Shown piece after piece: positions 44,443 to 55,545 of a stretch of DNA of 64,000 nt. Made by a program: the position numbers and the translations under genes. The notes beneath the pieces were generated by a model. That model ran no database searches, was not told where the DNA came from, and saw nothing but the letters and a program-made list of their open reading frames with translations. Origin of the DNA: Ampelocalamus luodianensis. Lineage: Eukaryota; Streptophyta; Magnoliopsida; Poales; Poaceae. How positions within the stretch are numbered: the first letter of the stretch is position 1; every line of letters begins with the position of its first letter. The DNA lies in the NCBI GenBank assembly GCA_036346255.1, contig CM070633.1:36595692-36659691 (forward strand), in the 5' to 3' direction.

Positions 44443-46651
44443 TGATTATAACATCTTGCTTGTGATTTCCTCCATGGCCTCTTTTTGATGGTGAGGTACT
44501 CTATAGGGTCTCAAATTTGGAGGGGTTGCTCCAATCTTTAATTGAATGTGGTGATCACAGCTTCTAGTTGGGGGTAGTTCATGCAATTCTTGGAAGACAT
44601 CCTCATACCGTTTCAGGACTTGTCCAATCCTGTCAGTATATAGTTCATGGCACTTACTCTCTCCAATCTCCAATTCCTGAACATGGATTAGATAGCCCAT
44701 CACTTTTTTCTGTAGCATCTTTCGCAACTTCTGATGATCAATCATAAATGATTTCTTAGGGACAGTGTGATCCTGGAGGGTAATGGTGTTACCCTGTTGT
44801 GTAATTCCCAAGGTTCTTCGTTTCAAGTCCAGACTAATAGGGTTGTATTCATATATCCAGTCCGCGCCTAATATAAGGTCATAACTCTTGAGCTGGATAA
44901 GTTTGAATGTGTTGGTGAATTTAATTCCCTGTATTTTATAACACGTAGGAGCCACTATTGCATCTGAGATTAACTCCCCTCCACCGGCTACCGAAACTTT
45001 CCTTACTCTTGTAGACTGCATAGGACAGCCACTCTTCAAGGCAAACTCATAGCTCATGAATGTATCTGTGTTGCCGCTATCCACCAATGCTACGGCTTGT
45101 TTGCCCCCTATTTGAGTAATCAGTGAAAAAGTAATGGGTACTGGGGTTCCCTTTGCAGCATGATCTGAAATCAGCAACAACTGCTCTTGATGGTCGGTTT
45201 GTTCAGGGGTGTTGGGTGCAGTTTTGTAAGCTCCCTCAGATTTCTCTTCTCCTTCGGGTTCATTTTCCAAGTCTTCTTCCTGCTCTTCTTGCAATATGTG
45301 AATTGTTCTGCCCACCTTGCATTTATGTTGATAATGCCACGGTTCTTGATAGTAATAGCACTTCTTCTTTTTGGTCTCATTGAGCTTTTGATCAGTTCTC
45401 AGTATACCCTTTTGGTTATTAGCCTGAGGTCCCTTCTGTCCTTGATTTCTGAAGTTGTTACTGCTACCCACATTGAACTTGTTCCTATTAAAGCTTTCTT
45501 GATTGTTATTTCTTTTTGCAATAACTGACTTCTCATAGATCCATGCATACCAGTAGGTTTCCAACATTCCCTGAGGTCTTTGCCCACTAACATCATGTTT
45601 GATTTCCCCTCTTAGACCCCCAATGAAACAACTCATTAAGAAAGATTCTTGCAAATAAGGATGATCTCTCTTCACCAAGGACATACATTCTTCAAAATGA
45701 TCAATGTAATTTGTCACTGTTGCAGCCCCTTGTTTAATGTTTTGCAGTTGTTCCACTGCCTCACGAGCATTTACTTCAGAAAATCTATCACGTAGCATAG
45801 CACAAAACTGATTCCAATTCAATACTTTCCATGGCACTCCAATACCCTTGAACCAGTTAGCAGCCCTGCCCTGCAAATGACCTGAAGCTAAGTTTACCCA
45901 CTGCTCAAGTGGGGTTCCAGAAATCTCATAGAATTTCTCACACTGCTTCAACCAGCCAATCGGATCATCTCCTGAAAACAAGGGAATCTCAAGCCTAGGT
46001 CCCTTAATGATGGCTTCTGCATAGTTGGAATTAATTCCAGGATCTCGGTGATAATTATGTCCCTGAACTTCCCGTATTTGTATTCCTGGAACTTGCCTAT
46101 TGGACCTGGTACTATGGAACTGTCCAGTGACCGGATTGTATTGGTTTTGCTGAAAAAAAACTATGACTCCATTCCATTCCATATGGGTTACCTTGCTGGA
46201 AATGATTAGTGATACCTGCAGGTACTCCTTGTCCCCACCTTTGCTGGTTCTCTACTGCTGCTGGTCTCCCCTCACTGGATATTGTTGGTGCTATGGTATT
46301 CGGTTCAACAGTAAACTGAACAGGCATATGTTTACCGGTGACATTCATTTGTTCCCTTGGGTTAAGTATCAGAGGTGGATTCTGGGTTACTCGTATTTCC
46401 CCGATACCTCTTCGCTCCTTAGCATCACCCACCGCATTAACAGGGGGCATATTAGTATGAGACTCTTGATGAGTTACCTTACTAGTTGGTATGGTCGGTT
46501 CAGCAGGACAGATCCTCTTTAGGAAGTTCTTGATATCCGTGATGTCTTCTTTCAGATCCGCCAACTCTCCCTTGATCGCTTGGATCTCAGGTTCTGCATC
46601 AAATCCTTCCTCACCTTCTGTTAAATCTCCCTTTGATCTGGTCTTCACCAT
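44443..46651 (-). pseudogene. F gag-protease
   Basis: It opens MVKTRSKGDLTEGEE at 46,651. A frame break occurs near 46,150-46,160 at an A-run (eight T on the other strand). The capsid region follows (GDDPIGWLKQCEKFYEI, about 45,975-45,925). The single zinc knuckle reads CYYYQEPWHYQHKC, with Tyr replacing the second Cys, so metal binding would be lost. The protease site is ALVDSGNTDTFM (about 45,065-45,100). The frame ends at a TAA (44,443-44,445) directly before RT, where a Gln codon would be usual. Confidence 0.88.
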
Positions 46652-46779
46652 CTTCTTTACTTCTCACAAGATCGAGTAGAGGGATTTTACAGTAATACCA
46701 ACCTCTTCCCTCTTGTTGATTCTACCGCCGCCTCTACCACATAGATCCCACGCCGAAGGCCACCCAGCTCTGATACCTT

Positions 46780-46866
46780 TGACAGGCCCCTCAAAATCCC
46801 AGGATTGATTTTGAGCAAAACCAAACAGAGTTTTTTTGAATCGATCGGAAATTGGGGAAAGTGTTC

Positions 46867-46909
<43 letters not shown>

Positions 46910-47255
46910 GTAACCTAACTAAGAACATAGAATATGCTTTTCCGATGCTTCTCATTCACCACCCCGATCAGGTCTTATACCTGAGCGGATTTCACAGTTT
47001 TACAACCAAAGATAGTCAAAAACTGAAAGTTTACAGAAGAAAAATCGTGTCTGACAATGCTTGAAGGTAAATAGTGCTGCGAACATAAGAATCATTGAAA
47101 TCCATCCTTTGGATCTTCTTTTACCGCGTCTAAGACTGCATCCTGTCCGTCCTGCCGTTTAAGTGGAGTCGACGAGACGGTATTCAGGTTGTCGACTTCC
47201 CCTTCTAGTGTATCTCTGCTTCTCTTCAGTGCTTCTGAATATTTGATGCCTGACA
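46780..47255 (-). mobile_element. Right (5') LTR of F
   Basis: It is 476 bp. The TA tract of the left copy is absent; only (GA)n at 46,868-46,902 is present. It is flanked on the right by the duplication GAGGA. Confidence 0.9.
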
Positions 47256-47260
47256 GAGGA

Positions 47261-47663
47261 CCTCACGGGCGCCCAACGACTACGTGCAGTGGAGCCTCCG
47301 GGCCCCATCAACACGTGGAACAAGATCCTGCCACGACTGGTCAAGCGATAGAGGGACGCCTCCTTGTCGCCGTCCAGATGAAAACCAACCACCCCTGCAG
47401 TAGCATGCATCGATGCAGAGACGACCAGGGGAGGGGGGACAAGCAGGCAGGGTTGGCACCCCTACCGACGGACAGCTCACGGTGTACCCCCTAGCACCCT
47501 CTAGCCCAGCTGCACTCAAGCAGGCTATTGCTGGCAAATAATTCGGCATTTAGCCGCAAGCAGGTGAGAGAACCCCCTAAATTTTGATCCTAGGTCCGTC
47601 ACTGCAGCGATCTACTGCTAGTGTTGACCATTTCCACTAATTAAGGAGCTATGGTGAGATTAG
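47261..47663. other. Intergenic, nothing recognised
   Basis: Mixed-composition sequence directly continuing the locus in which F inserted. ORFs on both strands overlap and show no family resemblance. Confidence 0.4.
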
Positions 47664-47665
47664 TA

Positions 47666-47917
47666 CTCCCTCCGGTTCAAAAAAAAAGTCGTTTTGGAAT
47701 ATGTGCAGTCAAACTTTATAAACTTTGACTATCGATACATTTTTAAATATTTAGGTTAGATACATGAAAATCATACGTGTAGATTCGTCTTAAAAATACT
47801 TTTATAATATTATAAATTTATTGGATTTTACAAATATATTACAATAATAATTAGTGGTTAACGTTGTATTTTAAAGACTACGTTGTCCAAAATGACTTTT
47901 TTTTTAAGCGAAGGGAG
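47666..47917. mobile_element. Stowaway MITE (252 bp)
   Basis: The ends are CTCCCTCCGGTTC and the near complement GCGAAGGGAG, flanked by the TA duplication (47,664-47,665 and 47,918-47,919). CTCCCTCCG ends with TA targets are typical of grass Stowaway (Tc1/mariner) elements. The body is A/T-rich and non-coding. Confidence 0.9.
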
Positions 47918-47942
47918 TAGTTAATTGATCGACCAGAGACCG

Positions 47943-48302
47943 TCAGCAACAGTAGCGATTCAGCAGGTACGTGCAGGAGCTCCGAGACATGTCGGGGACA
48001 CCATGGATGGGCTCACCTTTGACTTTTGATGAGCACAACACATCTTGACAGGAGCAGCATAATCCATCACATCCGTGCGACGTGAGAGACTCGGCTTTGG
48101 TTCGGTCAGCTTGGGCCTCGTCGTGGCCAAGCGCAAGCGGTCCGGCGCCGTAGTGGAGGTTGAACCTCGCCGTGCTTCCCCGGCCGTGCCGGGCGACGTC
48201 GTGCTCAACCCCGAGGCCGGTGATCCGTGATCCGTTATTACTCTTCGTATTGTTGCTGCTAACTGCTAGGTACCGACTGATCTGGGTAACCTTCTCAGAC
48301 AA
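47943..48302 (-). CDS. ORF of unknown function (doubtful)
   Basis: An open frame of 119 codons on the minus strand with ITGLGVEHDVARHGRGSTAR and FNLHYGAGPLALGHDEAQ, ending in a Cys-rich tail. I do not recognise a family. The codon composition is unremarkable, an overlapping frame is also open, and no splice or promoter signal supports it. Confidence 0.2.
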   Translation of the reverse strand: MSEKVTQISRYLAVSSNNTKSNNGSRITGLGVEHDVARHGRGSTARFNLHYGAGPLALGHDEAQADRTKAESLTSHGCDGLCCSCQDVLCSSKVKGEPIHGVPDMSRSSCTYLLNRYCC

Positions 48303-48399
48303 CTGTTCAAGAATAGGTGATACACTACCTCTCTACACGTGCACTGCACATCACTCCAAACTCCAGAGCTATGCTTAGCCTAGCTTACAATTGTTTGGA

Positions 48400-51145
48400 A
48401 TATACTGGTTTTAACAATCATCACTCATCACTTCATCAGTCATCAGCATTACCAGTTTCTATTCAAGGATAGCACAGGTGTGAGCAATTCTGATGGATAG
48501 TTACAAATACACCTGTGAGAAATGCAACTTGCAAGATGCACTCCTTGAATCACCAGACTAAGTGCATAATAGATAATACCAAATAACCACAAAGCGTAGT
48601 GCAGTTTACTAAGAATTGTGTACAGAATTGGAATTCTTATACCCAGTATAAAACCAGTATCAGCATTGCAGTCTACTCCCTAAATTGTTGTACATATCAA
48701 GATATCAAGCACAGAACATAATTGCTCAACTGAGTCATGTAAACAAATCCGGAGACTGAAAGAATGAGAACAGCACAAGAGTAGTCTCAACTTTCAAGGC
48801 ACACGATAATGCATTACAATAAACTTGAAGATGGGTAATAATTTGTGAAGCCTCTGCAATTGAGGGGGGAAAACATTATCAACCAAAAGATTAAAGAAAT
48901 AATTAGAAAAAATACTGTATCTGTATGTGTTAGGATACAGTATGATCTAGCCTTCTTCCCGATTTAGTTCCCCCAAACCAGGTAAATTGGACAATGATAT
49001 GATATTATCATTATGATGCGCTTGTTAAATATGATTGTCCATCCAGGATGTTCTTCACATTGTACAAGTTACAAGAACACCTGAAAATAAAGCCAAACAT
49101 TAGATTTACTGCAAGAACACATGCAATTGCTCAATGGAATATGCCTTTGAAGTGGTACTTCCTGGTCAATATGTAAATATGTCAGTGAAAATCTAGCTTT
49201 TACCATTTGCAATCATGAACATTGAATAGGTGCTTTTATACAATATGGAGAATAATATTCTGTTGAATAGGGTTCCGAAAACAACTATAAACAGGAACAG
49301 GTCCAGTTTTCTGGACCATGTCCCGGTTCAGTGCTCCCTCCTCCCCCTTTGGGGCAAAAACCGTTGGCCATCAGGATAAAGAACATATCCAACATATTGG
49401 TCAGCGGAATGTTGTTCATTAAGAACAGGGGAAATTAGCTCCGTAAATCCGTTACTTCTTTTCAAACTATGACACAGGAAACAGCATAAATGATCCTGTT
49501 AGCTACTTACTCCGCAACTACAAATGAAAGTGAGCCGTGGACCCCTTGCCTCCGCAGTCCACACTAACCTCCAAATACTGTCCTTATGTCACAGCAATCA
49601 TCTAACAACAAATTGATCTGGTTTATGGTCAACAAAATACTGACTAATAGCGTTAGCCAATAAAATCACACACCCAAGCTTGAGATGGCTAAAAGCCATG
49701 ATCAACTTCTACAGTGCCAGTTTCTTAATCACAAATGTTTGGAGTGCCATAAAACCAATTCTCTCTAAAATACTACATAGCATTTTTAAAAACAAGAAGA
49801 TACCTAATGAGTTGAAATTTGCAAAATAAAAAACAACATATAATCTTGTTCAAGTATCCTAGTGATCTGAAGAAGATTTACAAGAAAATGACACGATTCA
49901 AACTTTTCTAATTATTTTCGAACTTTGCAGCAACCAAACAACCAAGATCATCTAAACCACATTTTTATTATTTGGAGTGCGAACAAAATATTAGCATAAT
50001 ACGTTCTTTCAGAACATTCAATCATATATATCAATTACTATATTTGACCGAAAGCAAACAACCAAGTTATAAGTACATATGATATGTACAAGTACAATAT
50101 GTTCTTTGGTAATATCTGAACTCTGGAGATATGAGTTTAATGGCCATGACACACTATTTACATTTTTTAGTGGTAGAAGACTGCAATTCTGTCTGTACAG
50201 AATTTTGTTTTGAGGGAATCATGAGATAATTTAATGTTAAGACTTAAGGCTGCTTTTTGCTACACAAAAGATCATAAGTTTGATTCATTTTAAGGGAATC
50301 AAGTGATTACTTAGTGATTAGGTTCATTATCTGAGTCATCATTTTGATTCCTTAGAACAAAGAGATCAGCTAGGTAAAGAGATACTATGAATATGGTTAG
50401 GCCCAGTTGTCTAGCTCATAATTATTGAGAAACAAAACAATTACAACATAAATATTAACATGCAGCTTTTTTATCTACCTTTTCTTTGTTTGCAAACAAA
50501 TCAAATAATGCAATAACTTGCTTTGACTAGATTTACCATACTGTAAGTCAAGTTTTCTGTGGGCATTGACCAGATCACAATTTCTTCCCTAGAGGGGGCG
50601 GGCGGGGCTAACCAAAAAAAAAAAAACAAGCTTGCAGGGGAATAGTTCTGTTGGTATGGATGTGTAACATGATAATACAGATTTGGGTGACACCTCAGCA
50701 ACCTCAAGCATTTCCCATTTCTGAATGAGATAAATGCCTATGGAGTTTGATCAACCCACTTTGACCAACCTGAGTGCTTACCTCACTGCAATTTTTCACT
50801 ATTGAGTAGTGGAACGAACTATCAACCATTTCATAACAGACTGCTTGGATTGAATAAGTTAGGACAGTCTGCAAGCGTGCAGAAGGACTATATTCCCACT
50901 CTACTAGAGTGCTGTTTTAACAATATCCAAACCATCGGCGTATAGATCCAATTCTAACTTATACAAACAAACTTGAAGGCACAAGAACATGGCCATTTTT
51001 GCCTTTTTCTTACAAGCAACTAGCAATATAATACATTCCTAATCACAGTACATAACGTATGCAGTTATGCACTGTATCTGCTAGAGCAAACTGGCAAATC
51101 TAACACAGAGGACAAACATTTGCAATTTAGCACTATACAATTATG
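48400..51145. other. A/T-rich intergenic or intronic sequence
   Basis: About 2.7 kb without convincing ORFs, repeats or transposon ends. It could hold 3' UTR exons or introns of the 2H-phosphoesterase-like gene, whose stop codon lies just before a splice donor, but I cannot point to a specific exon. Confidence 0.35.
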
Positions 51146-51290
51146 CAACTTGTTGAGTATGAATAACTCATATCCTAACCTGCTATCCAAACCTGCTGGG
51201 ACTTGAAGATGTGTTCTATAAGGATTCCTATCCTAATCCTAGGATTAGGATTATGATTCCTACTTCCTTTTGAGGAGAACTAGGGGGCAC

Positions 51291-51298
51291 TATATAAA
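51291..51298 (+). promoter_or_regulatory. TATA box of H 5' LTR
   Basis: TATATAAA in the 5' LTR; the equivalent in the 3' LTR is at about 54,119, where the MITE inserted just upstream. Confidence 0.6.
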
Positions 51299-51760
51299 AC
51301 CATGAGGGGTGGTCATGGAGAACACAAGCCACAAACTAACTCATTCAAAGCAAGAAGTGCATGAGAGGATTAGAGGCTAGATTATTCTTCAGCATTAGAA
51401 TTTATATAGGACAAGGATCCAATGGTCCTAAAAGGTTCGAGAGAGTTGTGAAAGAGCGACAATCCATTGTACTCTTTTGAGGTTGTGCTTAAGAAATTTG
51501 CGGTCAGCTTTGCCAAATCTTTCTTTCTCATCGTAATTATTTCGTCACTATTATTTGATTCCCTCTACAGGATTCATCTACTTCGATCTTGATACCGTAC
51601 GAGCTTATGTCGTTTCTCACAAACTCTGATCCAATCTGGAGGCTGCTGCGCATAAGAAAGGGTGTCAGAGCATACCAAATGGTATCAGAGCTAATGCCAG
51701 ATTAATCTGATTTGCGAGAAAGTCAGCAAAGCGTCATGTTGCACAAAATCAAGATCAATG

Positions 51761-52720
51761 TCTACGATGTGGAATCAAGTGGAGAAATTTGATGGCGGAG
51801 GGAATTTCAACATGTGGCAATATGTGGTGAAGGATATCTAGAAATCCTTGTCCAGCAAGGGTTAATCGGTGCTCTTGAAAGGGACAAACCGGAATAGTCA
51901 TCCGATGAAGACTGGAAGGTGATAGAACAGAAGATTGTCAGTACAATCCGTCTATATCTTTCCGATGAGGTAAAGTACTCGATGATGAAGGAGAATTCGC
52001 CGAAAAAATTATAGAGTAACTTAGAAGAATTGTATATGGCAAAGTCGCTGACAAACCGGTGAGAGCTAAAATGGCAACTGTTCAGGTCGCGCATGGAGGA
52101 ATGCACATGGTTCGTCGATCATCTCAATATCTTCAATGAGTTTATCACACAGTTGACTAGTGTAAATGAGAAAATTGAGTAGAACGACAAGGTGATCATA
52201 TTGGTGTCATCTCTACCATCATAATGAGAGAAATTGGTGATGAATATTCTCATCGGGAAAGCACTCTCAACTTTAATGAGGCAGTGTCATATCTATTAGA
52301 GACAGAATCCTTGAAGAAGTCATCGGATTCTTTATCCCCGAGTGATCAAGCATTGGCTGACATAGGTGTTGCAGGCAAAAGAAAAAAATCACATGAAGAA
52401 GAAGGGCAAGAGCAAGGGCACACATGTATTCTATCTAAGTGACGATGAAGGTCATATGATAAAAAGGACTGTCTAAGTTTGAAGCAAATGAGGGCTTTAT
52501 GCTCAGTGGCAGTAGCAAAAGATGATTCGAACGTACTAGTCGTTAGTCAACCAGGTACTTCTCATGGATAGATATTAGATTCAGGTTGTTGCTTCCATAT
52601 ATGTTCGGTGAGGGAGATGTTTGACGAAAGATCTCACGCCCGACACATGAAACTGTTTACTTAGCGGATTGCAAGTAGTATACAATTACTGAAGTATGAA
52701 CAGTTACATTGGAGATGTAT
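51761..52720 (+). pseudogene. H gag and protease remnants
   Basis: The gag start MSTMWNQVEKFDGGGNFNMW (about 51,761) matches the copia gag pattern F-x-G-x-x-x-x-W. Stops follow at once (51,838). Further pieces are EDWKVIEQKIVSTIRLYLSD (about 51,910-51,965) and an open stretch at 52,224-52,442. The protease region is ILDSGCCFHIC (about 52,568). The rest of pol is absent and 52,840-53,400 is unrecognised. Confidence 0.75.
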
Positions 52721-53463
52721 AATGAAACACATCGCACATTGACGGGAGTTTGATATGTTCCCGACTTAAAGAAAGAATATAATATTTATGAGGTCGTTTG
52801 AACTCAAAAGTTGTGAGGTATCACTTCGAGGTTGAGTCATACGAGTTACTTGCAAAGGGCGGGTAATTATGAAAAGTATCTAGAGCAACGAAAGATACCG
52901 ATTGATGGGTAATCATAAGGGAAGAGCACCCAATGGGAGGTTTGATAAAAATCCTAGTCAGGAGAAGGAAATCGTGTCATCAACAATAGGTACTCAGATC
53001 TCATCTGCAGTTACGTGCAAAACTGCAAAGACGGTTACAAAATCTAGCAGGCGCAAAAGCGAAGATGCGAGCTGTTGGAAGAGGGAAGACGTGGTGGGAC
53101 CAACCACGCGGTACCGACGAGTAGGTGGAGCTCAGAGGCGATACAAACCTATGACATGGAGTACTGTAAAAACAGGTCGTGTGGTTAACCAAACTACACA
53201 ACAAAGGAGCCCTCAGGTAGCGTTTTCGGGCGGGCTAGCTCGGATACCGACACACACATTGCAGTGATGTGCATGAGCCCTTGTGGTAGAGGCAGTCCCA
53301 AAGGTGGGAGAAAAGAAAAAGAATAATGAAAAAAGGTGGAGCTGACTAGGAGTGAGTTCTTGGAGGAGCACAGTGACTTCAGCGGATAGGAGTCAAAGTG
53401 AAGATTGTTGAGTATAGGTGGCTCATATTCTAACCTACTAGAACTTGAAGATGTGTTCTACTC

Positions 53464-54110
53464 ATGGTTATTAAGGCGGTAAGGCGAGGCAAGGCGACCC
53501 ACCCCCCTCACACCTTTTAAGCGGTAAGGCGTGAGGCGAGGCGACGCCTTACACATCCTAAGGCGACACTACAGAGCAGCCGGCAGCAGGTTAGAAGCAG
53601 AAGACGGGTAGGCCGAAAGGCCGCAGAAGATCCCAGCAGCAGGTTGGAAGGTTGGAATGCCACAGAAAATCCCGCCGCCTTTAGCCCCTGCCGGCCGCCA
53701 CCGCTCTCCCGCCTGGTCGCTCTCGCCACCGCTGCGCCGCTCACGCTTTTTTCCCACCTTCCCGGCGAGTCCATCGCACATTCGCACACCACGCCGCCTC
53801 GCGATCTTCTCTCTCGCAGCGCGGGCCACGCCGCCTCGCGATCTCCTCCTCAAGACTGCCGTCGCGCGCCGCCTCCTCCGTCCTCCCGGCGCGGCGCCGG
53901 CCGCGTCGCGCCACCTCCTCCTCCTCTCTCCTCTCAGCTCTCCTCTCCCTCCGCTCCCTTCGACCACGCCGCCTCCTCGCCGCGGTGGGGAGGCACCTCT
54001 CTTCCTCTCCGTGGCGCGGCGCTTAGGCCTACAAGGCGGGCGACGCTTGCCCCTGGCGCGCTTAGTCAGCTTAGGCGTCGCTTAGCCTAAGCGACGCCTT
54101 AATAAGCATG
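53464..54110. mobile_element. hAT-type MITE (647 bp) inside the 3' LTR of H
   Basis: The inverted ends CATGGTTATTAAGGCG and (complement) CATGCTTATTAAGGCG are flanked by an exact 8-bp duplication GTTCTACT (53,456-53,463 and 54,111-54,118). Subterminal regions are rich in GGCGAGGCG/AAGGCG repeats. The G/C-rich core (53,640-54,050) gives overlapping ORFs on both strands with no family match. Confidence 0.88.
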
Positions 54111-54438
54111 GTTCTACTATATAAAGCCACAAGGGGTGATCATGGAGAACGCTCGCCACAAACCAACTCATCCAAAGCAAGAGATTTACGAGAGGATTAG
54201 AGGCTAGATTATCATTTAGCACTAACTCTTGTACAAGGAAAGGATCCGATTGTCCCAAAAGGTTCAAGAGAATTGTGAGAGCGACAATCCTTGTACTCTT
54301 TTGAGACTGTGCTTAAGAAATTTGTGGTAGGTTTCGCACTTCGTTCTTGATACCATGCGGGCTCGTGCCATTTCTTACAAACTCTGATCCAATCTGAGGG
54401 CTGGCGCATAAGAAGGGTTATTAGAGTATAACACAACT

Positions 54439-54840
54439 CAATACGTAGGCTTTGTTACTCAACTTGTAAGTTACAAAGATGAGCAAGGAGTACGCAATTC
54501 AATTCAATTTAAAAATCATACATGAAGTCGTGAACATCAACAACTTAATGAAAGTTGTGTTTCTTGTACTTTGTTATCTCCGCAAGCAAAAAAGTTGCTC
54601 CGCAAAAGGACTTCTCAGCTCTTGATTAGTCCACTCTAATTCAACACTCTTCAATCTTATCCACCTCCTAGTTGATTGTATCTTACTGTCACATTGGTAA
54701 TGATTCACCATCAAGGCTTCCAAATTTTAGAAAACACTACAGGTACGCGGATCACCGAACTAAGAACCCAAATCTCGGATCAAGATCCCAAGTTTTTCAC
54801 CAAATTAAAACCAAGTTAAAGATACGGAGTAGCAGCAGCT
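54439..54840. other. 3' flank and likely 3' UTR intron of the 2H-phosphoesterase-like gene
   Basis: No independent gene is seen. On the minus strand GTAAGC at 54,836-54,841 is a strong splice donor four bases after the stop codon of the neighbouring gene. Confidence 0.45.
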
Positions 54841-54846
54841 TACCTC

Positions 54847-55545
54847 TTAGTCGGCTCCAGCGCCGCCGCTGCCGCCGAGCGGATAGGACACGACCTCCCT
54901 GACCGCCGGCGCGACCTCGACCAGCGCGATGTCCATCCCGTACCCTGAGACGGGAAGCAGCTTGAGCTCTCGGAGCACACAGAAAGCCTCGGCCATGCGC
55001 CCGCGGGGCACGTCGACGGCGACGGCGCACCGCGGGACCCAGTGGTCGGGGCGGAACCCGTCGGGCACCTCGACGCCCGCGTCCTTGCGCAGCAGCTCGC
55101 AGAGCTGCGCGTGGAGGCCGAGCAGCGCGGCGGAGGGCGTGGGCGCGAGGAAGAGGACCCCGGCGTCGAGTGAGGATGGGAGGGAGGCGAGCGAGGAGAG
55201 CGCGAGCGGGAGCGGGTCGAGGCGGGAGGCGAGCGCGCGGAGGGAGGGCGCGAGGCGGAGCGGGTCGGGGAGCGCGGCGGCGGGGAGGTGGAGCAGCGGG
55301 AGGTGCGGGCGGGAGGCGGTTTCGATGAGGCGGCTGCTCAGCTGCCGCCGCGCCAGCGCGTTCCACGCCTTGAGCACCTGGTTCTCCAGCGACGGGTCGA
55401 AGTAGAGCTCCACCGCGTAGTACCCGGAAGGGGCCGTCGGCGGCGGCAGCGCGCGGGGGGTGCCTGGGGGAGTCGTCGCCACCGCCGCGGGGGTGGGGGC
55501 GGCGCTTCCGCCGCCGCCAGCGGAGGGCGCGGTGCCTTGCGCCAT
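54847..55545 (-). CDS. 2H phosphoesterase (LigT/CPD-like) family protein, possibly catalytically inactive
   Basis: One exon of 232 codons with a good start context (CCCATGGCG). A Gly/Ala/Pro-rich leader (1-40) precedes GYYAVELYFDPSLENQVLKA, and the fold continues to about residue 212. 2H enzymes open 2',3'-cyclic phosphates using two H-x-T/S-x motifs. Here motif one is RPHLPLLHL (His81, third position Pro) and motif two, expected as P-H-C-T, reads HWVPRCAVAV (171-178), with Arg and Ala instead of His and Thr. The second catalytic His is therefore missing at its usual place, although His168 is near. The Gly-rich end GGSGGAGAD precedes the stop. Whether the whole plant subfamily shares this loss was not checked. 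Confidence 0.78.
   Translation of the reverse strand: MAQGTAPSAGGGGSAAPTPAAVATTPPGTPRALPPPTAPSGYYAVELYFDPSLENQVLKAWNALARRQLSSRLIETASRPHLPLLHLPAAALPDPLRLAPSLRALASRLDPLPLALSSLASLPSSLDAGVLFLAPTPSAALLGLHAQLCELLRKDAGVEVPDGFRPDHWVPRCAVAVDVPRGRMAEAFCVLRELKLLPVSGYGMDIALVEVAPAVREVVSYPLGGSGGAGAD

Larger units (their letters stand above)
41258..47255 (-). mobile_element. Element F: Ty3/gypsy chromovirus, complete but disabled
   Basis: LTRs at 41,258-41,777 and 46,780-47,255 start TGACA and end TGACA; both flanks carry the exact duplication GAGGA (41,253-41,257 and 47,256-47,260). Coding is on the minus strand in the order gag, protease, RT, RNase H, integrase, chromodomain. The PBS (complement at 46,767-46,779, GGTATCAGAGCTGG) and the purine tract (complement of about 41,778-41,795) are in place. 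Total 6.0 kb with LTRs near 0.5 kb, as in Reina-like chromoviruses (tentative). Confidence 0.93.
51151..54433 (+). mobile_element. Element H: internally deleted Ty1/copia LTR retrotransposon
   Basis: The 5' LTR (51,151-51,677) starts TGTTGAGTATG and ends near CATACCA; the 3' LTR starts at 53,407 and ends ATAACA at 54,433. The duplication CAACT is exact (51,146-51,150 and 54,434-54,438). A PBS TGGTATCAGAGC begins at 51,680. The internal region is only about 1.7 kb, so most of pol is missing. The 3' LTR lacks parts present in the 5' LTR and contains a MITE. Confidence 0.9.

Noticed and set aside
51680..51691. TGGTATCAGAGC strings here and at 32,272, 46,767 and 63,131 as possible tRNA pieces
   Set aside because: They are primer-binding sites beside LTR ends; no tRNA cloverleaf surrounds them.
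53569..54090. Four overlapping 90-150-codon ORFs
   Set aside because: They lie in the G/C-rich core of the hAT MITE, and both strands are open.
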